Origin: CAYUZU01 sp964448675 | GTDB taxonomy: Bacteria > Planctomycetota > Phycisphaerae > UBA1845 > Fen-1342 | Length of the DNA: 64,000 bases | Assembly: GCA_964448675.1 (NCBI GenBank) | Contig: CAYUZU010000006.1 | Coordinates: 62,001 to 126,000, forward strand | Direction: 5' to 3' | In this document: positions 16,701 through 25,456 of the stretch, piece by piece | How positions within the stretch are numbered: position 1 is the stretch's first letter | Layout: the number at the start of each line of letters is the position of its first letter | The notes under the pieces: generated by a model | Database searches by the model: none | Seen by the model: only the letters and a program-made list of their open reading frames with translations | Told to the model about the DNA's origin: nothing | Position numbers and translations under genes: made by a program

Positions 16701-17723
16701 CTAGCGATGCCGCTCGGCGGCTGCGAGGAGCTCCGCGCGCAGCTCGGCGCGCAGCCAGGCGGGTTTGATGACCTCCGCCATGGCGCCGAAGCCCTTGAGC
16801 CAACGCTTGAACTCGACCGTGTTCGACAAGCGAAACACCGCCCGCAGCGCATCGCTCGTGCTCGGCGCCGGTGCGAACAGGCTGGGTTCGGGGGGCAGCC
16901 ACTCCAGCTTCTGGCTTTCGTGCCAGATCCGCTCTTCGACGAGCGCCGCCGCCGGGCCGTGGAAGTGCACCTCGATCTTCACCGGCCGGGCGTCGGCCTG
17001 GACGATGCCGAAGGTGTTCTGGAAGTAGTCGCCGAGGTTGAAGCGCTTGGGACGCTGAAAGGTGGCCTCGGTCAGGGCCGCGTCGCCGATGCGGCTGATC
17101 TTCAGCACGCGGACGGCGTCGGCGCGGTGTGAGTGGCCGACCGCGAAGAGGTCGCCGTCGAAATACACCAGGCCGTAGGGGTCGAACTGGGTTTGGTATT
17201 GTTCGCCGCGCCAGAGCGATTCGTAACTGAGCGCGACGGTGCGGGCCGTGCGGGCGGCGGTGGTGAGGGTTTCGATGGTGCCGGCGTGGGCAGTGTAGTC
17301 GGTCAACCCGATGCGGCGGACGTACAGTGTCTCGTCGAGCTCACGGAAGTACTCGAGCGCCCGCGCGGGAATCTGGCTGCGGATCTTGTCGAGCAGGCTG
17401 CGCAGGCCGGCGGCGAACTGCGTGCCGGCCAGCGGGGCGAGGAGATGCTCGGCGAGGTATAGCGAGACGGCCTCGGTGATGGTGAGGATCAGCGGTGCGG
17501 TGCGAATGTAGCCTTCCGGCAGCCGCCAGTAGCGCTTGCCGAAGTCGTCCTCTTCGAACTCGATCGGGAAGCCGACTTCCTGCAGGCACTCGAAGTCGCG
17601 TTGCACGGTGCGCTCACTGATGCCGTATTCGTCGGCCAGCTCGCGCAGCGTGAGCCCGACGCCGCGGCGCTGCAAGGTCTGTAACATGCACCAGTGTCGG
17701 ATAATCTGCTCGCCACGGGACAT
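16701..17723 (-). CDS. HTH and WYL-domain transcriptional regulator (YafY-type)
   Basis: The start at ATG 17723 has GCGAGG 5 nt upstream. Residues 1-65 form a winged helix-turn-helix of the HTH_11 type (LTLRELADEYGISERTVQRDFECLQEVGFPI). Residues about 135-215 form the WYL ligand-binding domain (VALSYESLWRGEQYQTQFDPYGLVYFDGDLFAVGHSH), followed by a WCX C-terminal region. Such regulators often sense nucleotides or single-stranded DNA and control stress or carbohydrate genes. The target here is unknown. The gene stands alone between a non-coding stretch and a minus-strand sugar dehydrogenase gene 150 nt away. Confidence 0.85.
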   Translation of the reverse strand: MSRGEQIIRHWCMLQTLQRRGVGLTLRELADEYGISERTVQRDFECLQEVGFPIEFEEDDFGKRYWRLPEGYIRTAPLILTITEAVSLYLAEHLLAPLAGTQFAAGLRSLLDKIRSQIPARALEYFRELDETLYVRRIGLTDYTAHAGTIETLTTAARTARTVALSYESLWRGEQYQTQFDPYGLVYFDGDLFAVGHSHRADAVRVLKISRIGDAALTEATFQRPKRFNLGDYFQNTFGIVQADARPVKIEVHFHGPAAALVEERIWHESQKLEWLPPEPSLFAPAPSTSDALRAVFRLSNTVEFKRWLKGFGAMAEVIKPAWLRAELRAELLAAAERHR

Positions 17724-17874
17724 CGACACCTCGCTGTATCCTGTCGGACTGCAGGTTGCTACACGGCCGGCGCCGCACCTCCCCGCCCCGAGACGAAGTG
17801 CGACACGCCATGGCGTAACAAGGTAGCATCCCGACGTGGGGGTCGGCCAGTCCCGCGGCCGCGCGTTCGCCGAC

Positions 17875-19200
17875 CTAAGCGCCGGCGTAGCGAATCCGCC
17901 AGACGCGCCCCTTCACCGAGTCGACCACGTAAAGCGCTCCGTCCGGCCCGAGCGCCACGCCGCAGGGCCGGTGTTCGGCCTGCCCGGGGCTCTGGATTTC
18001 TTCGCGGCCCGCGAATCCGTCGGCGAAGGTCTCGTAATCGCCGGCGGGCGACGCACCGTCCAGCGGCTGAAACACGACCTGGTAGCCGCGTTGCGGCAGG
18101 GGGGCCCGATTCCACGACCCGTGAAACGCGATGAACGCGCCGTGGTGGTAGCGTTGGGGGAAGCGCCGGGCCTTGGCGAAGCGCTGCGGCCAGCGGGCGC
18201 CGTCGTAGAAGACCATGTCGTTGGGCGCCCAGTGTGCCGGGAAGGCGACCATGGGCCGGGCGTACTTGCGGGGCGGGGCCTGCTGTGTGCCGTCGCCGCC
18301 GTACTCGGGCGCGACCATCCGCGCGTCCTGGCGCGGATCCCAGTACGTATACGGCCAGCCCGCATCGAGCCCGCGCCGGACGAGGTGCATTTCCTCGGCG
18401 GGCAGCTCGGCGTTGTCCTGCTGGTCGTAGTGATCGGGGAAGAGCGAATCGAGCTGATCGCGGCCGTGCATGACGAGGTAGAGGTGCTTGACGTGCGGGT
18501 TCCATTCCAGGGCGACCGTCTGGCGCAGCCCGGTGGCGAAGTGCAGCCCGTCGCCGGGATGCTGCTGGTTGAGCTCCGTGGCGTCGTAGCGGTAGATGCC
18601 GCGGCCGTCGAGTTCCGGGCAGGGCCGCCGGCCCGGCGAACCGGGCGTGCGCACCTGCTCCTGACAGGCGTTCGACGGCACGCCGATGTTCACGTACAAG
18701 TGGCCGCGGTCGTCAAAGGTGATGGGCTTGGCGGCGTGGGCGCGCTGCTCGGGAAATCCGTCGATGACGACCTTGAGCGGGCCGCTGGGCACCAGCTCGG
18801 TGGGGCTGGCGAACTTGAAGCGCACCACGCGCGTTCGTTCGCCGAAGTAGAGGTAGCTGCCGTAAAGGTCGATGCCCGTGCCGGCGACGTCGCCGAAGTA
18901 CTTGATCTCATCGGCGCGGCCGTCGTCGTTCGTGTCGCGCAGGGCGACGATGCCGGCGTCGTGATCGGGGTGTTTCTGCCGCAGCGAAACGTAGATGTCG
19001 CCATTCTCGCGCACGATGATGTGCCGGCCGCGGCCGAGTTCGTCGGCCACGATCGTCGCGGTGAAGCCAGCGGGGAGGGTCAGGCCGGCTGACTCGGACG
19101 CGCCGTTGTTGTCGGCAGCGGCGGCCGGCTCGGATTGCGAATTGGTGCAGGACAGCAGGCACAGGCAGAGGCCTGCGGCGATGAGGCGACGGGAGGACAT
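17875..19200 (-). CDS. PQQ-type sugar dehydrogenase-like lipoprotein (sorbosone/glucose dehydrogenase family)
   Basis: ATG 19200 with AAGGAG upstream gives 441 residues; the longer in-frame extension upstream is out-of-frame sequence of another gene. The signal ends in lipobox LLSC (Cys18). The rest is a six-bladed propeller of the GSDH family: LPAGFTATIVADELGRGRHI, ENGDIYVSLR, VEWN-like and GLDAGWPYTYWDP motifs, HGSWNR, and VALGPDGALYVVD at the end. Such proteins oxidise aldoses with PQQ at the membrane; some family members have other roles. It lies in a minus-strand group with a GH26-like protein and a DUF1080 hydrolase. Confidence 0.8.
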   Translation of the reverse strand: MSSRRLIAAGLCLCLLSCTNSQSEPAAAADNNGASESAGLTLPAGFTATIVADELGRGRHIIVRENGDIYVSLRQKHPDHDAGIVALRDTNDDGRADEIKYFGDVAGTGIDLYGSYLYFGERTRVVRFKFASPTELVPSGPLKVVIDGFPEQRAHAAKPITFDDRGHLYVNIGVPSNACQEQVRTPGSPGRRPCPELDGRGIYRYDATELNQQHPGDGLHFATGLRQTVALEWNPHVKHLYLVMHGRDQLDSLFPDHYDQQDNAELPAEEMHLVRRGLDAGWPYTYWDPRQDARMVAPEYGGDGTQQAPPRKYARPMVAFPAHWAPNDMVFYDGARWPQRFAKARRFPQRYHHGAFIAFHGSWNRAPLPQRGYQVVFQPLDGASPAGDYETFADGFAGREEIQSPGQAEHRPCGVALGPDGALYVVDSVKGRVWRIRYAGA

Positions 19201-19334
19201 GGCTGGCTCCTTGCGAATCTCGGCGTGGCCCGGAATGGTGCGTGCGGCGCACTCCCTGCTGCGCAGCCTAACGCGGCTGCGGCGGGATGGGTAGGTGATG
19301 CTTGCGGGCGGCGCCGGGGCGATCCGCCAAAGGC

Positions 19335-20417
19335 CTACGCGGCGCGGCGGCGGCCGAAGAACGGTACGAGCAGCAGCACGCCCAGCCACGTGGCCGGTTC
19401 GGGAATCACCATCCAAGATTGGCGCTCGCCGGTGGCGTGGGCCCAGATGGGGTCGGTCATTTCCGCGATGTAATTCTCGCGAACGAAAGCGTGTCCCTGT
19501 GTCAGGTCGGCGTTGCCCCAGTTGGACCACTCGGTCGTCAGTCCCCAATCCCAGTTGATGTAGGCGTGGCCCTTGATGCCCGGGTTGTTGCGGATCAGGT
19601 TGAAGAACGGCTGGTACCAGGCGTTCCAGTCGGACGCCTGATCCGCCCCGATGTAGCGCGGGGTGGCCTCGCCGATCAGCATCGGCTTGCCGTGGGCGTC
19701 CGCCTGCTGGATGAGCGTAGCGGTGTGCGGGCTGTTGATGTCGCTGGCGGAGAAGAGATCCATGCCGAACCAGTCGACATAGTCGTCCCCGGGGTAGAAC
19801 TGGCTCATGTAGTTCCAGCTGCCGTAGTAGCTGTGCCAGCCCGGGTAGGGGTTCCACACGCTCACCGCCTCGACCTCTTCTGCGCGCAGCTTGTCGACCA
19901 CGCGGCGGAAGGCGTGCTTGAAGCTTGTCGGTTGATACAGCGGGTCGTACCAGACGCCGTTGAACTCGTAGCCGATGCGCATGTAGCACGGGCGGTCGAG
20001 CAGGTTCAGGCCGTCGGCCATACGCTGCAACTGGGCCTCGTACTGGCCGTCGGGCATGCCGGCCGAGGGGATGTAGAAGCCGAACTGCGGGATGACGTAC
20101 TTGCCGGTGTCGGCCTCGATCTGTTCGAGGCGGGTCTTGAGGTTCTGGTAGAAGCCCAGCGAGGAGTTGATGCTGTTGTAATCCATGAACACGACGGGGT
20201 ACATCGTGTCGCCCATCATCGCGCCGTAGTTCTCGAACGCGTGGTTGAGCGGCTCGGAGCGGTACGTCTGGCCGGCGCCGTGGAAGATCTTGTCGACCGG
20301 CTCCAGCGGCGCACCGTAGTAGTTTCGCGGGGCATACTGCCCACTGGCCGCGCCGGCCCAACAAGCCGCCGCCAACAGCGCGCCAAGCACGCGCACGACA
20401 CACATCGTGGAAGTCAC
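19335..20417 (-). CDS. GH26-like glycoside hydrolase with PEP-CTERM sorting signal
   Basis: GTG 20417 is chosen because GGAGGG lies 8 nt upstream; ATG 20405 is an alternative. A signal peptide covers residues 1-26. The mature part is a TIM-barrel hydrolase: RIGYEFNG with candidate acid/base Glu151, and LIGEATPRY with candidate nucleophile Glu250, as in GH26 mannanase-like enzymes. The protein ends in VIPEPATWLGVLLLVPFFGRRRAA, read as three parts: PEP motif, membrane helix and basic tail, the PEP-CTERM signal for exosortase sorting. Likely substrate is a beta-mannan or related glycan, not provable here. The gene is 134 nt from the start of the dehydrogenase gene. Confidence 0.75.
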   Translation of the reverse strand: MTSTMCVVRVLGALLAAACWAGAASGQYAPRNYYGAPLEPVDKIFHGAGQTYRSEPLNHAFENYGAMMGDTMYPVVFMDYNSINSSLGFYQNLKTRLEQIEADTGKYVIPQFGFYIPSAGMPDGQYEAQLQRMADGLNLLDRPCYMRIGYEFNGVWYDPLYQPTSFKHAFRRVVDKLRAEEVEAVSVWNPYPGWHSYYGSWNYMSQFYPGDDYVDWFGMDLFSASDINSPHTATLIQQADAHGKPMLIGEATPRYIGADQASDWNAWYQPFFNLIRNNPGIKGHAYINWDWGLTTEWSNWGNADLTQGHAFVRENYIAEMTDPIWAHATGERQSWMVIPEPATWLGVLLLVPFFGRRRAA

Positions 20418-20539
20418 TTCGCTTACCCTCCGCAAGACAAACGCTACTACTGCCGCTGCACAGCCCACTACCGCGCAGCCCCATAACGCGCGCCAATATA
20501 GCAAACGCCCGCGGCGGCACCAAGCGCGTTCCGCAATGC

Positions 20540-21376
20540 TCAGTCGCCCGCGGCGGTCCCGGTCTTGTCCAGCGGCCGCACCCAGATATTGCGATAGCGC
20601 ACCGGGTTGCCGTGGGCCTGGAGCATCAGTGGCTGCTTTGCGGGATGGGGCTCGTACGGCTTGATTACCCGCCAGGCGCAGGGACCGTGGATCTTCGTAT
20701 TGTGGTGCACCAGGACGCCGTTGTGGAACATCGTCACGTACGCCGGCTCGACCAGCTTGCCGTCCTTGAAACGCGGGGCCGTGAAGATGATGTCGTACGT
20801 CTGCCACTTTCCCGGCGGGCGGGTTGCGTTGACCAGTGGAGGCGTTTCGCCATAGATCGCCGCCGCCGAGCCGTCGGGGTAAATGGTCTCGGTATACGAA
20901 TCGCAGATCTGCACCTCGTAGCGCTGCATGAAGAACACGCCGCTGTTGCCGCGGTTCATCTGCGGGCCGCGCGGCGGGTCGGGTGCCTGCCACTCCAGGT
21001 GCAGTTGGCAGTCGCCGAACGACGCCTTGCTCACGAGGTCTCCCTCGGTCACGACCAGGTCGCCGCCCTCGATGCGCCACTGGCTTGATTCCCATTGCGA
21101 CAGATCATCGCCGTCGAACAGCACCACCGCGTCGGAAGGGGCGGTGCCGACCTGACCCGGGCAGCTTGGCTTGCCGGGCGAGACCTTGGGTGGCAGCGGC
21201 CGGTCCGGGTCGTGCTTGTGGTACTTCGTCCACGGCAGGATCGGCGTGTCCTTGTAGCCGACGGCCTTGCCGTCGCGGCTCTTGACGAGGTCGGCGGGGG
21301 CGTTGGCGTGGGCCACCAGCAGGCCGACGAACAGTGGGGCGGCGGCCGCCGCCAGTACGATAAATCTTCGCGACAT
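20540..21376 (-). CDS. DUF1080 (3-keto-disaccharide hydrolase) family exported protein
   Basis: ATG 21376 has AAGGAG 8 nt upstream. The 278-residue protein has a signal peptide (1-25). One jelly-roll DUF1080 domain spans about 80-270: FDGDDLSQWESSQWRIEGGD, SKASFGDCQLHLEWQ, NRGNSGVFF and the C-terminal LQAHGNPVRYRNIWVRPL. Members of this family hydrolyse 3-keto-glycosides made by Gfo/Idh/MocA-type oxidoreductases. A gene of that oxidoreductase family is divergent, 175 nt away, which supports a joint role in extracytoplasmic sugar breakdown. Confidence 0.85.
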   Translation of the reverse strand: MSRRFIVLAAAAAPLFVGLLVAHANAPADLVKSRDGKAVGYKDTPILPWTKYHKHDPDRPLPPKVSPGKPSCPGQVGTAPSDAVVLFDGDDLSQWESSQWRIEGGDLVVTEGDLVSKASFGDCQLHLEWQAPDPPRGPQMNRGNSGVFFMQRYEVQICDSYTETIYPDGSAAAIYGETPPLVNATRPPGKWQTYDIIFTAPRFKDGKLVEPAYVTMFHNGVLVHHNTKIHGPCAWRVIKPYEPHPAKQPLMLQAHGNPVRYRNIWVRPLDKTGTAAGD

Positions 21377-21445
21377 CGGGAGTACTCCTTTCACGACCGA
21401 GTCTGCGGCCGTCCTGCTGCGACGTCAAGCCGTGCGGCGCGACGG

Positions 21446-21474
21446 TTACGGCGGCCGGCCAAGAGACGTATAAT
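21446..21474 (+). promoter_or_regulatory. Promoter TTACGG-N17-TATAAT
   Basis: A perfect -10 TATAAT at 21469-21474 with a weak -35 (TTACGG) at 17-nt spacing stands out in GC-rich sequence. It faces the oxidoreductase gene at 21552, giving a predicted leader of about 70 nt. Confidence 0.6.
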
Positions 21475-21551
21475 GCCCGGTGCCAAGCAACCGTTGACGA
21501 ACGCCGGGCGGCGCCGGGCCGATTCCGGCCCCGTCGCCGAGGAGCAGCACC

Positions 21552-22901
21552 ATGGCCACCATCAATCGCCGCCAGTTTCTGGGAACCGCCGCCGGGACCG
21601 CCGCCATGTTCACGTTCCTGCCGCGGGCTGTATTGGGCGGGCGCGGGCGGCGCTCGCCGAACGAGAAGCTCAACATCGCCGGCATCGGGGTCGGCGGGCA
21701 GGGGGCGGGCGATCTGCAGAATGTCGCCAGCGAGAACATCGTGGCGCTGTGTGACGTCGATTGGCGGCACGCGGCGAAGACCTTCGAACGCTATCCGGAC
21801 GCACGCCGGTACCGCGACTTCCGCGTCATGCTCGAGAAAGAGAAGGGCATCGACGCCGTTGTCATCGCCACGCCCGACCACACGCATGCGGTGGCGGCCC
21901 TGGCGGCGATGCAGCTCGGCAAGCACGTGTATGTCGAGAAGCCGCTGGCGCACTCGGTCGACGAGGTGCGGCGCCTGACGCGCACGGCGCGCGAGACCGG
22001 CGTCGCGACGCAGATGGGCAACCAGGGCCACGCGATGGAGACGATGCGTTTGCTGCGCGAGTGGCTCGAAGACGGTGCGATCGGAGAAGTGCGGCACGTC
22101 GAGGCCTGGACGCCGCACGCGGTCTGGCCACAGGGCATCGCCCGGCCGACCGAGAAGCCGCCGGAGCCCGATCACCTTTCGTGGGACCTGTGGCTGGGGC
22201 CGGCGCCGGAGCGACCGTATCACCCGGCGTATCTCCCGGCACTGTGGCGCGGCTGGTGGGACTTCGGGACGGGGGCGTTGGGGGACATGGGCTGCCACAT
22301 CTTCGACCCGCTCTATTACGCGTTCGACCTGACCTACCCGGAGAGTGTCGAGGCGAGCTATTCGACGTTCGTGCCGGCCGGGCTCAACTGGAACAAGCCG
22401 TTCAATGAAGAGTCGTATCCGCGGGCGTCGATCGTGCACTACCACTTCCCAGTCCGTGGCAAGCAGCCGCCGCTCAAGGTCACCTGGTACGATGGCGGGC
22501 TGATGCCCGAGCGGCCCCGCGAGCTGGAGGAGGACCGGCGCATGGGCAATACGTGCGGCGGGCTGCTGTTCCACGGCGACAAGGGCAAGATGATATGCGG
22601 GGCACACGGGGCGGCCGGGCTGCGCATCATTCCGGAGGAGAAGATGCAGGCCTACGAGCGGCCGGCGCCGCGTTTGCCGCGCTCGATCGGCCACCACGCC
22701 GAGTGGATCGAGGCGTGCAAGGGCCGCGGCACGCCGGGCTCGAACTTCGACTACGCGGGGCCGCTGGCCGAGACGGTGCTGCTCGGCAACGTCGCGATCC
22801 GCAGTGGCAAGCGCATCGGTTTTGACCCGGCGACGATGAAGGTCACCGGTGACCCGGACGCAAACCTGTGGTTGCGGCGCAGGTATCGCGCGGGCTGGTG
22901 A
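21552..22901 (+). CDS. Tat-exported Gfo/Idh/MocA family oxidoreductase
   Basis: The ATG at 21552 follows GAGGAG. Residues 1-30 are a Tat signal (NRRQFLGTAAG). A Rossmann NAD(P)-binding domain opens with GIGVGGQG (44-51). The family hallmark EKP is at 129-131 in HVYVEKPLAH, with TPDHTHA just before it. The C-terminal half is the Gfo/Idh/MocA substrate domain (LWLGPAPERPYHPAYLPALWRG is typical of the planctomycete exported subfamily). At 449 residues it is of normal length. It probably oxidises a sugar or inositol derivative, perhaps at C3 given the DUF1080 neighbour. Confidence 0.85.
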   Translation: MATINRRQFLGTAAGTAAMFTFLPRAVLGGRGRRSPNEKLNIAGIGVGGQGAGDLQNVASENIVALCDVDWRHAAKTFERYPDARRYRDFRVMLEKEKGIDAVVIATPDHTHAVAALAAMQLGKHVYVEKPLAHSVDEVRRLTRTARETGVATQMGNQGHAMETMRLLREWLEDGAIGEVRHVEAWTPHAVWPQGIARPTEKPPEPDHLSWDLWLGPAPERPYHPAYLPALWRGWWDFGTGALGDMGCHIFDPLYYAFDLTYPESVEASYSTFVPAGLNWNKPFNEESYPRASIVHYHFPVRGKQPPLKVTWYDGGLMPERPRELEEDRRMGNTCGGLLFHGDKGKMICGAHGAAGLRIIPEEKMQAYERPAPRLPRSIGHHAEWIEACKGRGTPGSNFDYAGPLAETVLLGNVAIRSGKRIGFDPATMKVTGDPDANLWLRRRYRAGW

Positions 22902-22934
22902 CGCCGCCACGGTGCACGATTCGGGCGGCGACCG

Positions 22935-23633
22935 CTACTTTTTCACGAAGATCGTCTGGCCGGTCGTCGGGGCCCAGGCGGGGTCGACGACCGATTCGAT
23001 CACGGCCGCGACGGTGTCCGGCTCGAGCACGTGCTTGTCGGGCAGGTCGGGCATCAGGGCACGCATCATGCGTGTCTCGACCGCGCCGGGCGCGATCGCG
23101 TAAACGCGAATGCCGAGGGGCTTGCCTTCGGCTGCCGTGGCCTGCGTGAACAGGTTGACCCAGGCCTTGCTCGCACCGTAGAGGGCGAAGCCCGGGAAGG
23201 GGTCGACCGACGCCACGGACGAGACGTTGACGATCACGCCGCCGCCCTGCTGCTTCATGATGCTCCACACGGCCCGGGTCGCATGGAAGATCGCCCCCAT
23301 GTTCAGCGCAGCCACTTCGTCGAACGCTTCGTCGGGCATCTCGTCGATCGGCTGCAGCGGGGCGCAGCCGGCGTTGTTCACGAGGACGTCCACGCGGCCG
23401 AACTGCTCGATGGCGGCCGTCACGAGCTGCTGCACGCCTTCGCGCCGACTGACGTCGGCCGGCACGGCCCGGCAGCCGACGTCGGTGGCGGCGATCTTCT
23501 CCTCGGCTTCGGCGAGGTCCGCCGCGTTGCGGGCCGCGGCGACGATGTTGCAGCCCTGGCGGGCGAAGCGCAGGGCGGTCGCCAGGCCGATGCCGCGACT
23601 GGCGCCGGTAACGATGCAGGTTCGTGCTGCCAT
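22935..23633 (-). CDS. Short-chain dehydrogenase/reductase (classical SDR)
   Basis: ATG 23633 is chosen because GGAGG lies 8 nt upstream; a GTG nine bases earlier overlaps that site. All classical SDR features are present in 232 residues: TGASRGIG (9-16), NNAG (86-89), catalytic Ser138/139, Tyr152 and Lys156 in YGASK. The substrate cannot be told. The gene is convergent with the oxidoreductase at 22901 and 29 nt from the end point of the YhhQ-like gene region. Confidence 0.85.
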   Translation of the reverse strand: MAARTCIVTGASRGIGLATALRFARQGCNIVAAARNAADLAEAEEKIAATDVGCRAVPADVSRREGVQQLVTAAIEQFGRVDVLVNNAGCAPLQPIDEMPDEAFDEVAALNMGAIFHATRAVWSIMKQQGGGVIVNVSSVASVDPFPGFALYGASKAWVNLFTQATAAEGKPLGIRVYAIAPGAVETRMMRALMPDLPDKHVLEPDTVAAVIESVVDPAWAPTTGQTIFVKK

Positions 23634-23662
23634 GGTGGACACCTCCTGAAGGAGCCGCGGGG

Positions 23663-24445
23663 TCAGGTTTTGTTTTCCCAGCCTTCATGTTCGCGTGCCG
23701 GGTCGATCCGCAGGTAGCGCGACAGGTAGCGGACCGCGATGTACAGAGGGATTGTATCCAGCAGGGCGGCGCTGAACTTGAAGGCGTAGTTGCTGCCGAC
23801 GTACTGGGTGAATGTGCCAAGCGTGATGTCGCCCGCGAGCAGCATCCCGCCAAAAGTGATCGAGATCACCATGATCGAATCGACGAACTGGCTGACGACC
23901 GTGCTCGCATTGTTCCGCAGCCACAGGTGCCGCCCGCGGGTCAGCCGCTTCCAGAAGTGGAACAGGGCGACGTCGCAGAACTGGGCCGCGAGGTAGGCGG
24001 CCATCGACGCGAACACCGCCCCGGCCGTGCAGGTGTAGATCAGGTAGAACAGCTCCACCTCGCCGGAGACGGTCTCCCGCGTCACCAGCTCGACCTCGCC
24101 CGCCAGTGGCAGCGTCTGCCATGGCGGTTGCACCGCAACCGCCGGCAACTGCTGGCCGAGATACAGTGTGCCGATGACCAGCAGGTTGACCAGCAGCCCG
24201 ACCCACACGACGAAGTTCGCCCGCCGGCGGCCGTAAAGCTCGCCGATGAGGTCGGTGCACAGAAACGTCAGCGGATAGGGCAGCACGCCGACGGCCACGG
24301 CCAGCGGCCCGATGTGCACGAAGCGGGTGATGCCGATGATGTTCAGCATCGCCATCGCGCCGACGAACACCCCCGCGAGTACCAGGAAGACGCGCTCGCG
24401 GCGTTCGTGCAGGGCGGCGTCGACATAGTCGTACGGCAGCGACAT
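23663..24445 (-). CDS. yhhQ: Queuosine precursor transporter (YhhQ/VUT family)
   Basis: ATG 24445 gives 260 residues with about six membrane helices. Family signatures include the first helix VFLVLAGVFVGAMAMLNIIG, LPYPLTFLCTDLIGELYGRRRA, the loop before SMAAYLAAQFCDVALFHFWKR and NNASTVVSQFVDSIMVISITF. Members import queuine-pathway precursors (preQ0/preQ1). The divergent neighbour 85 nt away is a QueD-like protein, the usual partner pathway, which supports the call. Confidence 0.85.
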   Translation of the reverse strand: MSLPYDYVDAALHERRERVFLVLAGVFVGAMAMLNIIGITRFVHIGPLAVAVGVLPYPLTFLCTDLIGELYGRRRANFVVWVGLLVNLLVIGTLYLGQQLPAVAVQPPWQTLPLAGEVELVTRETVSGEVELFYLIYTCTAGAVFASMAAYLAAQFCDVALFHFWKRLTRGRHLWLRNNASTVVSQFVDSIMVISITFGGMLLAGDITLGTFTQYVGSNYAFKFSAALLDTIPLYIAVRYLSRYLRIDPAREHEGWENKT

Positions 24446-24517
24446 GGCGCGAAAGTAGCGACGGGCCCGGGCAGCGTCAACGCGGCCGCCGGGTGGCTGC
24501 CAAACGCGCATTGCGGG

Positions 24518-24525
24518 TATACAAT
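24518..24525 (+). promoter_or_regulatory. -10 element (TATACAAT) just upstream of a GTG start
   Basis: TATACAAT ends 5 nt before the GTG at 24531, and no ribosome site lies between. The predicted transcript would start at or next to the start codon. The -35 region is poor. Because TATAC is near-palindromic it might also serve the divergent gene. Confidence 0.4.
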
Positions 24526-24530
24526 TCCTC

Positions 24531-25340
24531 GTGGTGATTCGACTGACACGCGAGGTACGGTTCTCGACGGACCGCGATTGGGCGGGGCGCGTGGCATTCT
24601 CGCGCGCCGTGACCAACTCGTGGGCGGGCTGGCCCAGTGCCGTCGGGATCGTGCCTTATCTGCGGCTGCGCGCCACGGTCGCGGGCGCGCCCGATCCGAC
24701 CACCGGTTACCTCGTCAACATCGCGGTGCTCGATGACGTGCTGCGGCGTCACGCCATCCCCTATTCCGCCGCGTCGTTGCGCGAGCATGGCTGGCGCATG
24801 CCCGCGGAGCACCTGCTCGAGCACATCTGGGCCCAGGTGGTGGCCGAGATGCCGCCGCAGGCGCCGCTGGTGGAGCTGACCCTGTACGTGACGCCGACGC
24901 TGCGTTACGCCATTCAACGGGAGCGACCCGACATGGTCCTGCTGACACAACAGTTCGAGTTCGCCGCCGCCCATCGGCTGCACTGCCCCGACCTGTCCGA
25001 TGAGGAGAACCGCGCGATCTTCGGCAAGTGCAACAACCCGAACGGCCACGGGCACAATTACCTCGTCGAAGTGACGGTCGCGGGGCGGCCGGAAGCGAAC
25101 AGCGGCGCGGTGGTCGCACTGCCGCACTTCGAGGAGATCGTCAAGGATGTCGTCATCGACCGCTTCGACCACAAGCATCTCAACGACGACACCGAGGAAT
25201 TCCGCGAGCTGAACCCCAGCGCCGAGAACATCGCCCGGGTGATCTACGAGCTGCTGTCGGGCCGCTTCGAGCCGGCCGCCCTGCATTCTGTGCGCGTGTG
25301 GGAAACGCCGAAGACCTGTGCCGAGTACGCGGGCCGGTAG
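24531..25340 (+). CDS. queD: Tandem 6-pyruvoyl-tetrahydropterin synthase/QueD-like protein
   Basis: The 269-residue protein is two PTPS domains in a row. The C-terminal one (about 138-269) is complete: zinc ligands His148, His173 and His175 (AAAHRL, NGHGHNY), catalytic Cys167 in FGKCNNP, Asp213/His214 in DHKHLN and Glu258 in RVWETP. The N-terminal one (8-125) keeps the fold pattern but has SWAGWP where HGHNY should be, so it cannot bind zinc. It probably makes 6-carboxy-tetrahydropterin for 7-deazaguanine (queuosine) synthesis. The GTG start has no ribosome site; an internal ATG (residue 135) with GGGAG upstream could give the active domain alone. The divergent YhhQ gene supports the pathway. 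Confidence 0.8.
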   Translation: MVIRLTREVRFSTDRDWAGRVAFSRAVTNSWAGWPSAVGIVPYLRLRATVAGAPDPTTGYLVNIAVLDDVLRRHAIPYSAASLREHGWRMPAEHLLEHIWAQVVAEMPPQAPLVELTLYVTPTLRYAIQRERPDMVLLTQQFEFAAAHRLHCPDLSDEENRAIFGKCNNPNGHGHNYLVEVTVAGRPEANSGAVVALPHFEEIVKDVVIDRFDHKHLNDDTEEFRELNPSAENIARVIYELLSGRFEPAALHSVRVWETPKTCAEYAGR

Positions 25341-25456
25341 GGGGGTGGTGGCTGTCAGCGGTCGGCCGTCAGCCGAAGCGGGAGGACGCGCCTGACATGC
25401 CCCCGCAATCCCATGATTTCTCAGTCCCTTAATCCCCCGCCGCCATCGCGCTCTTC

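Noticed and set aside
19201..20523. Extension of the sugar dehydrogenase frame upstream over the GH26-like gene
   Set aside because: The extra part is out-of-frame sequence of the GH26-like gene; ATG 19200 has a strong ribosome site and starts a lipoprotein signal.
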